Below are positions 13,599-17,781 of a DNA stretch of 17,781 nt, piece after piece. Numbering within the stretch: position 1 is the first letter of the stretch; each line of letters begins with the position of its first letter. Both the position numbers and the translations under genes were made by a program. The stretch comes from Thalassospira sp. UBA1131. GTDB taxonomy: Bacteria; Pseudomonadota; Alphaproteobacteria; Rhodospirillales; Thalassospiraceae. The notes below the pieces were generated by a model. That model was not told the DNA's origin, did no database searches, and was given only the letters and a program-made list of their open reading frames with translations. The stretch spans positions 12,792-30,572 of the forward strand of contig NZ_DCAO01000038.1 of assembly GCF_002311515.1 (NCBI RefSeq), read 5' to 3'.

Positions 13599-13641
13599 AA
13601 TCCGGAAATCTATCGATGTATCAGGGCGTTGAACGCCGTGA

Positions 13642-14616
13642 TCAGACGGTAAAGACGATCGACCCGTTGGTTTTGCGGCTTTCAAGGTCGTCATGCGCCT
13701 TGGCAGCATCGGCCAGCGGGTAGGTCGCGGTGATATCAATCGTGACAATGCCCGATTTCAAAACGTCAAACAGCTCATTCGCACTGGCCAGAAGCTCTTC
13801 GCGGGTGGCGTTGTACTGGAAGATGCTGGGTCGGGTCAGGAAATAGGCCCCCGGGGCAAGCTGGGCCAGCGATACCGGCGGCACCGCACCCGATGACTGA
13901 CCAAAACTCACCATCATGCCAAGCCGTTTGAGGCATTTAAGCGAATCCTCGAAGGTGTCCTTACCGACCGAATCGTAAACAACTTCAACGCCTTGGCCAT
14001 TGGTGATTTCCTTGACCCGCTCCGAGACGACCTCGTCGCGATAAAGGATCGGATAATCACAGCCCTTGGCCTTGGCGATTTCTGCCTTTTCCTTGGACCC
14101 GACCGTTCCGATCACGGTCGCCCCCAGATGCTTGGCCCACTGACAAACAATCTGGCCAACCCCACCAGCGGCTGCATGGATCAGGATGGTGTCGCCCTTT
14201 TTGACGTTATAGGTCCGGCGCAAAAGATATTGTGCGGTCATGCCCTGAAGCATGGCGGCTGCGGCCAGTTCGAAACTGACATCATCGGGGATCTTGACCA
14301 GACCCTTGGCCGGCATCACGCGTGCTTCGGCATAGGCACCAAGCGGCTGTGCGGCGTAGGCCACGCGATCGCCCACGGCCAGATCGGTTACACCCGGACC
14401 GACTTCCTCAATGATACCAGCACCTTCAAGCCCAAGGCCCGATGGCATGCTCGGTGCCGGATAAACGCCGGAGCGGAAATAAATATCGATATAGTTCAGG
14501 CCAACGGCCTTTTGCGCCAGGCGGACTTCGCCTTCGCCCGGAGTACCGACGTCGACGTCTTCAAATTTCAGGACATCACTGCCGCCGGTCTCGTAAAATC
14601 GGAATGCTTTGGTCAT
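13642..14616 (-). CDS. qor: NAD(P)H:quinone oxidoreductase, zinc-independent MDR family
   Basis: 324 aa, the usual size of QorA/zeta-crystallin-type reductases, which transfer electrons from NADPH to quinones and related electrophiles in the cytosol. The N-terminus ALKFEDV-like region runs into VGLNYIDIYFRSGVYP (38-53), as in QorA, without the Cys/His zinc ligands of alcohol dehydrogenases. GLGLEGAGIIEEVGPGV follows, then the Rossmann cofactor loop HAAAGGVGQ (147-155) and VYDSVGKDTFE. The C-terminus is complete (HDDLESRKTNGSIVFTV). The frame extends upstream to 14718, but GGGAGG lies about 6 nt before the ATG at 14614-14616, which gives the typical MTKAFRFYETGG start. It follows the broken CutA-like gene on the same strand with about 116 bp between, and converges on the HD gene. 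Confidence 0.94.
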   Translation of the reverse strand: MTKAFRFYETGGSDVLKFEDVDVGTPGEGEVRLAQKAVGLNYIDIYFRSGVYPAPSMPSGLGLEGAGIIEEVGPGVTDLAVGDRVAYAAQPLGAYAEARVMPAKGLVKIPDDVSFELAAAAMLQGMTAQYLLRRTYNVKKGDTILIHAAAGGVGQIVCQWAKHLGATVIGTVGSKEKAEIAKAKGCDYPILYRDEVVSERVKEITNGQGVEVVYDSVGKDTFEDSLKCLKRLGMMVSFGQSSGAVPPVSLAQLAPGAYFLTRPSIFQYNATREELLASANELFDVLKSGIVTIDITATYPLADAAKAHDDLESRKTNGSIVFTV

Positions 14617-14732
14617 GGAAGACCTCCCATCTTTGCGTTTTCCAACGCCTGTTTCGTTAATGGGAGGAGTGTAGGTTAATCGCGATTGCTTTGCAGCACA
14701 GGATTGGAAGAATTCCATCCGAAACGACGTGA

Positions 14733-15194
14733 TTAATCAATCCGATCGGGCAACCCTTTGCCGTTGTTCCACCAGCGATTGGGGTTGTCACTTTGCGGAT
14801 TGTAGTCGGCGCGACTTGCCCAGTCCTCACGGACAAAGATCACCGGTTCCTCGTAGTGATGCGCATAGATGATCGCGTCCATGACTTTGGCGAGCGCCTT
14901 TTGGTCGCGATCAATCGAGATTTTGAGCTCGACCATCAGGTAGGTCTCAGTCGAACCGGCCGCAAATCCGTCAACATGTGTTGTGGTGGTCGATCCCGGT
15001 TCTGGCTGCGCGGTTTCTTTTCCCACTGCCGAAATGCTCGCATTGCGCTGATACCGTCCAAAGCCAAGCGGATGGACCTTCATAACTTCGTCAAGAATGC
15101 GATCCGTATCTTCGGGCTATGTCTGCACCTCGATGGTGAAAACCGGCACAAGTGTCCCGGATTTGGCGGTGTATCCTTGCAGGCTGTCCATCAT
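14733..15194 (-). pseudogene. CutA/YqfO-like domain gene interrupted by one in-frame TAG
   Basis: One reading frame of 154 codons holds a single TAG at 15117-15119 (codon 26). Before it: MMDSLQGYTAKSGTLVPVFTIEVQT. After it: PEDTDRILDEVMKVHPLGFG and on to DW. Both sides are in the same phase, so this is a substitution, not a frameshift. The first ATG (15194) has GGAG 5 nt upstream. The strand VPVFTIEVQT, the helix after the TAG, and the late YAHHYEEPVIFVREDW resemble the CutA-like fold of YqfO/NIF3-associated domains (compare the HPYEEP motif), so the domain is split. Otherwise the frame is well kept to its stop, implying a recent event, a sequencing error or read-through. Reinitiation at the ATG ending at 15083 would lose the first beta strand. 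The role of the intact family is not established. Confidence 0.8.
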
Positions 15195-15291
15195 GGTTCT
15201 CCGGTTGTTCACTTTATGTTCTATGCAACCGCATGGATTAATGCAATAGTGAACAGACCAAAAGCCCAATGCCCATAACCCGGATTGCCCC
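15195..15291. promoter_or_regulatory. Divergent promoter region with spaced inverted repeat
   Basis: 97 bp between the broken CutA-like gene (-) and the VOC gene (+). TGTTCACT (15206-15213) and AGTGAACA (15248-15255) are exact reverse complements 34 bp apart. A small dyad, ATGC-AACC-GCAT (15223-15234), sits almost at their centre. This could be an operator for both genes; no regulator gene is adjacent. Confidence 0.35.
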
Positions 15292-15684
15292 ATGTCAGTT
15301 ATCAGCCACATCACCCTCGGGACCAATGACAAGGCCCGTTCCGCACGTTTTTATGACGCCGTTCTGGGTGCGCTGGGTTTTGAGCGATTGCCAAAGCCGC
15401 CGGAAAAGCCGCTGGCTTATGAGCGGGATGGACAGATGCCAACGATCTATATCTACAGCCCGGCAGATGGGCGTCCGGCAACGTGGGGCAATGGTACTCA
15501 TATCGCGTTTCAGGCAGACCAACGTGACATGGTAGATGCCTTTCACGCAGCAGCGCTTGAACATGGTGGTATGGATGAAGGCCAACCCGGCCCGCGTGCG
15601 CATTACGGGCCAAACTATTATGCCGCCTATGTCCGCGATCCGGATGGCAACAAGCTGCAAGCTGTGTGCTATGCCGAAGAATAA
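15292..15684 (+). CDS. VOC-superfamily (glyoxalase/dioxygenase-fold) protein
   Basis: 130 aa, single vicinal-oxygen-chelate domain made of two beta-alpha-beta-beta-beta modules. Module one: ISHITLGTNDKARSARFYDAVLGALGFE (4-31), with candidate metal ligand H6. Module two: GTHIAFQADQRDMVDAFHAAAL (68-89), with H70, then YAAYVRDPDGNKLQAVCY (110-127). The usual final metal ligand Glu in DPDGN-x-(I/L)-E is Gln here (Q123), so metal binding or chemistry may differ. The substrate is unknown; members include glyoxalase I-like, fosfomycin-resistance-like and ring-cleavage types, and nothing here selects one. It is divergent from the broken CutA-like gene and converges on ogt with 23 bp between stops. 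No clear Shine-Dalgarno sequence is seen. Confidence 0.88.
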   Translation: MSVISHITLGTNDKARSARFYDAVLGALGFERLPKPPEKPLAYERDGQMPTIYIYSPADGRPATWGNGTHIAFQADQRDMVDAFHAAALEHGGMDEGQPGPRAHYGPNYYAAYVRDPDGNKLQAVCYAEE

Positions 15685-15707
15685 TATTAAGCCCTTGAAA
15701 AACAGGA

Positions 15708-16196
15708 CTAAAACGGAAGATCGCCCTGATCACTCGGGAGGGGCAAATCCACACCTTCGATCTTTAAAAGTGCGCGCTTGGTTTCAAGCCCGCCATGGCC
15801 GGAATAGCCGCCCGGCTTGTCGCCCGTTGCCAGAACGCGGTGGCAGGGAATAAGGATCGGGATCGGGTTAAGGCCGCATGCCGTGCCAACCGACTGAAAC
15901 GCCTTGGGCGATCCGGCCATGGTGGCCAGTTCCTTGTAGGTCGCGGTCTTGCCCTTCGGGATTTTGCACATCGCTTGCCAGACGGTTTTCTGGAAATCCG
16001 TCCCGTCCGGGGCCAGCGGTAAATCAAAGCTGTGCAAGCGCCCTGCGAAATAGGCGTTCAGCTGCTTTTGGGCTTCTTCAAGCACCGGTGTGCTTTCAAT
16101 CTCGTCAACAAATCCCCAGTCAAGCGCAACGATTTGATCTTCAAACGCGAAAACGGTGAGTGCGCCGACGGGGCTGTTGAGCGAGATTTGTGGCAT
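15708..16196 (-). CDS. ogt: Methylated-DNA--protein-cysteine S-methyltransferase
   Basis: 162 aa. A suicide enzyme that takes the alkyl group from O6-alkylguanine (and O4-alkylthymine) in DNA onto its own Cys. The N-terminal ribonuclease-like domain (1-65) is followed by the DNA-binding methyltransferase domain: FQKTVWQAMCKIPKGKTATYKELA (68-91; Y87), the recognition helix SPKAFQSVGTACGLNP (96-111), the active site IPCHRV (116-121; acceptor C118) and GYSGHGGLETKRALLKIEG. At the position of the Arg finger of human AGT (R128) this protein has Q101. Its start lies 4 bp after the stop of the upstream YyaL-like gene, so they are likely cotranscribed; the Shine-Dalgarno sequence is weak (GGCGG). No Ada regulatory domain is present. 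Confidence 0.95.
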   Translation of the reverse strand: MPQISLNSPVGALTVFAFEDQIVALDWGFVDEIESTPVLEEAQKQLNAYFAGRLHSFDLPLAPDGTDFQKTVWQAMCKIPKGKTATYKELATMAGSPKAFQSVGTACGLNPIPILIPCHRVLATGDKPGGYSGHGGLETKRALLKIEGVDLPLPSDQGDLPF

Positions 16197-16200
16197 CGGG

Positions 16201-17781
16201 CTAGGCCGCCTTGGCGGGTAAATCCGCCAGCATTTCGGTTAATTCTTCCACGCCTGTGACGGGCGCCGAACATACCGGCCCCTGACAGATATAGGCGGTT
16301 TCCTTGCCGTCAATCGCGGTCTTGCCCTGGGCCGGATGGCTGTCGGGCAGGGGATCACCATCAGACAGGATCGTGATCGCCCGGTTGGGCAGATACGCGC
16401 CAAAAATAGCGCGGCGCATGTCAAGATAGGTCTGGCTGCGCTCCTTGGCGATCAGCACGACCTGCACCGGATTTTGCAGCATTTCGGCTGCCATCATAAG
16501 GCCCGGCATGTTCGGGAATTGCTCGCTGATCCGCCCGCCAAAGGCCGCAAGGGTGATTTCGGCCTGATCACGGTATTGCGCATCGCCAGTCAGGGCATAA
16601 AGCTTGGCCAGGTTCTGGGCCATGATCGCATTGCCCGATGGCACGGCATTATCCATGAAGGGTTTTTGGCGCACGACAAGGTCACTGGCATCCGATGCCG
16701 ATTGGAAATAGCCGCCCTTGGCATCGGCAAACAGGGTTTCGACCGCGGCCGACCACCGGATGGCTTCATTAAGATAGGCGTCCTCGCCAAAGCATTCATA
16801 AAGCCTCAAGGCGGCGCGGATCATATGCGCATAATCCTCAAGCATCCCGGCATGCTGCACGCGGCCATTGCGATAGCTGTGCAGGAAGCGGTCACCCTTC
16901 ATCAAGGTATTGATGACAAAGCCATAGGCAAGCTTGGCGTAATCCAGCCAGTCGGCGCGGTGGAAGGTCATGGCGGCCTCAGCAAAGGCGGCAATTGTCA
17001 TGGCGTTCCAGTCGGTCAGCGCCTTGTCATCCCAGCCCGGGCGAATGCGTTTTGCGCGTTCGGTCAGAAGCTTGGCCCGAAGCTCCGCCAGCTTTTCCTC
17101 GGTCGCAGCATCGGCAAGCTCGAGCCCCGAGGCCGTGCGGTTGAGGATATTATGGCCTTCCCAGTTGCCGTCTTTGGACACGTCATAGAATTTCTTGAAC
17201 AGGTCAGCGTCCGCGCCAAGGATCTGATCGATTTCATCCTCTGACCAGACATAGAACTTGCCTTCAACCCCTTCGCTGTCGGCATCAAGGCTTGCGGTAA
17301 AGGCGCCACCGGGAATGCGCATTTCGCGCAAGATCCAGGTAATGGTTTCCTCGACCCGTTTGGCATAAAGCGGATTGGGATCAACCCGCCAGACATCGCA
17401 CAGAAGATCAATCAGCTGGGCATTGTCATACAGCATCTTTTCGAAATGCGGCACCAGCCACTGGTCATCGACGGCGTAGCGGGCAAAACCGCCGCCCAGA
17501 TGATCATAAATGCCGCCCTGGCACATGCGATCCAGGCTGTGTTTGACGATGCGTTTCAGCCCGTCATCATCGGTCCGCACACCGGTCCGCCAGATATAGG
17601 ATAAAAGGCTCGGCTGCGGGAATTTTGGCGCGCCGGATGTGCCGCCATTTTCCCCATCCATGATCTGCAAGCAGCCATGACCGCAGCGATCAATCATCTC
17701 AAGGCTGGGAATCGCGCCAACTGCCGCACTGTTCATCTTGATCAGCGCATTGGAAATCTGGCTGACATTGTGGCGGACATC
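16201..17781 (-). CDS. YyaL/DUF255-type protein (thioredoxin-like plus six-hairpin domain), partial
   Basis: The frame is open through the window end; 526 residues are visible and the N-terminus is missing. The visible part starts near the end of the expected N-terminal thioredoxin-like (DUF255) domain and continues through the family signature GGTSGAPKFPQPSLL, CQGGIYDHLGGGFARY, DQWLVPHFEKMLYDNAQL and PGGAFTASLDADSEGVEGKFY into the alpha/alpha-barrel (six-hairpin glycosidase-like) region. Late motifs include DWNAMTIAAFAEA, MLEDYAHMIRAAL, NAVPSGNAIMAQNL and a C-terminal ICQGPVCSAPV with two Cys. Family relatives are bacterial YyaL and animal spermatogenesis-associated protein 20; their biochemical role is not established. 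The internal ATG at 17736 is not the start, since the frame reads on upstream (DVRHNVSQISNALIK) to the edge. The stop is 4 bp before ogt, suggesting one operon. Confidence 0.92.
   Translation of the reverse strand, partial: DVRHNVSQISNALIKMNSAAVGAIPSLEMIDRCGHGCLQIMDGENGGTSGAPKFPQPSLLSYIWRTGVRTDDDGLKRIVKHSLDRMCQGGIYDHLGGGFARYAVDDQWLVPHFEKMLYDNAQLIDLLCDVWRVDPNPLYAKRVEETITWILREMRIPGGAFTASLDADSEGVEGKFYVWSEDEIDQILGADADLFKKFYDVSKDGNWEGHNILNRTASGLELADAATEEKLAELRAKLLTERAKRIRPGWDDKALTDWNAMTIAAFAEAAMTFHRADWLDYAKLAYGFVINTLMKGDRFLHSYRNGRVQHAGMLEDYAHMIRAALRLYECFGEDAYLNEAIRWSAAVETLFADAKGGYFQSASDASDLVVRQKPFMDNAVPSGNAIMAQNLAKLYALTGDAQYRDQAEITLAAFGGRISEQFPNMPGLMMAAEMLQNPVQVVLIAKERSQTYLDMRRAIFGAYLPNRAITILSDGDPLPDSHPAQGKTAIDGKETAYICQGPVCSAPVTGVEELTEMLADLPAKAA

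Noticed and set aside
13624..13638. GGCGTT-G-AACGCC dyad between the HD and quinone reductase genes
   Set aside because: One-base loop; cannot form a hairpin as such, and no T-run follows. Probably chance or a minor protein site.
16336..17244. 302-codon plus-strand frame opposite the YyaL-like gene
   Set aside because: Antisense to a gene with many family motifs; no domain in its own translation.

Overview
The window looks like a chromosomal segment of a mid-GC alphaproteobacterium, probably Rhodospirillales and plausibly Thalassospira-like. This rests on gene families and gene order only; no 16S gene is present. The central feature is a strong candidate chromosomal replication origin (about 2043-2663) between hemE and a DUF299/PpsR-family gene. 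This is the same flanking pair (hemE and the RP001-type gene) known for the Caulobacter and Rickettsia origins.

Left of the origin, hemE and hemH (the latter cut by the window start) run leftward on the minus strand. Right of it, ten genes run rightward on the plus strand: ppsR-like, maf, aroE, coaE, dnaQ, a periplasmic solute-binding protein, an Smr-domain gene, an overlapping XRE regulator, a NIT-domain chemoreceptor and rho, which ends in a clear intrinsic terminator. Transcription therefore leaves the intergenic region in both directions, as expected at an origin. The intergenic region holds three exact TTATCCACA boxes, two TTWTNCACA boxes and nine TTATCC cores in all. It also holds eight GANTC sites (the CcrM methylation sequence) in 414 bp; my hand scan found only one other in the first 5.04 kb. 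Two DnaA boxes in tandem sit between inverted GANTC-containing repeats.

Right of rho the order looks more accessory and strands are mixed: an unrecognised 101-aa protein (-), a stand-alone Mesh1-type alarmone hydrolase (+), a zinc-independent quinone oxidoreductase (-), a CutA/YqfO-like gene broken by one in-frame TAG (-), a divergent VOC/glyoxalase-fold protein (+), and an ogt gene (-) just downstream of a YyaL/DUF255-type gene cut by the window end.

Functionally, the origin-proximal run covers haem synthesis, shikimate and CoA synthesis, polymerase proofreading and nucleotide-pool policing, then transcription termination. Non-coding points of interest are the origin architecture, a nested inverted-repeat element upstream of the Smr gene, a perfect 22-bp palindrome upstream of the chemoreceptor, and a C-rich, G-poor rho leader. 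I saw no tRNA, rRNA, CRISPR array, IS element or phage gene.
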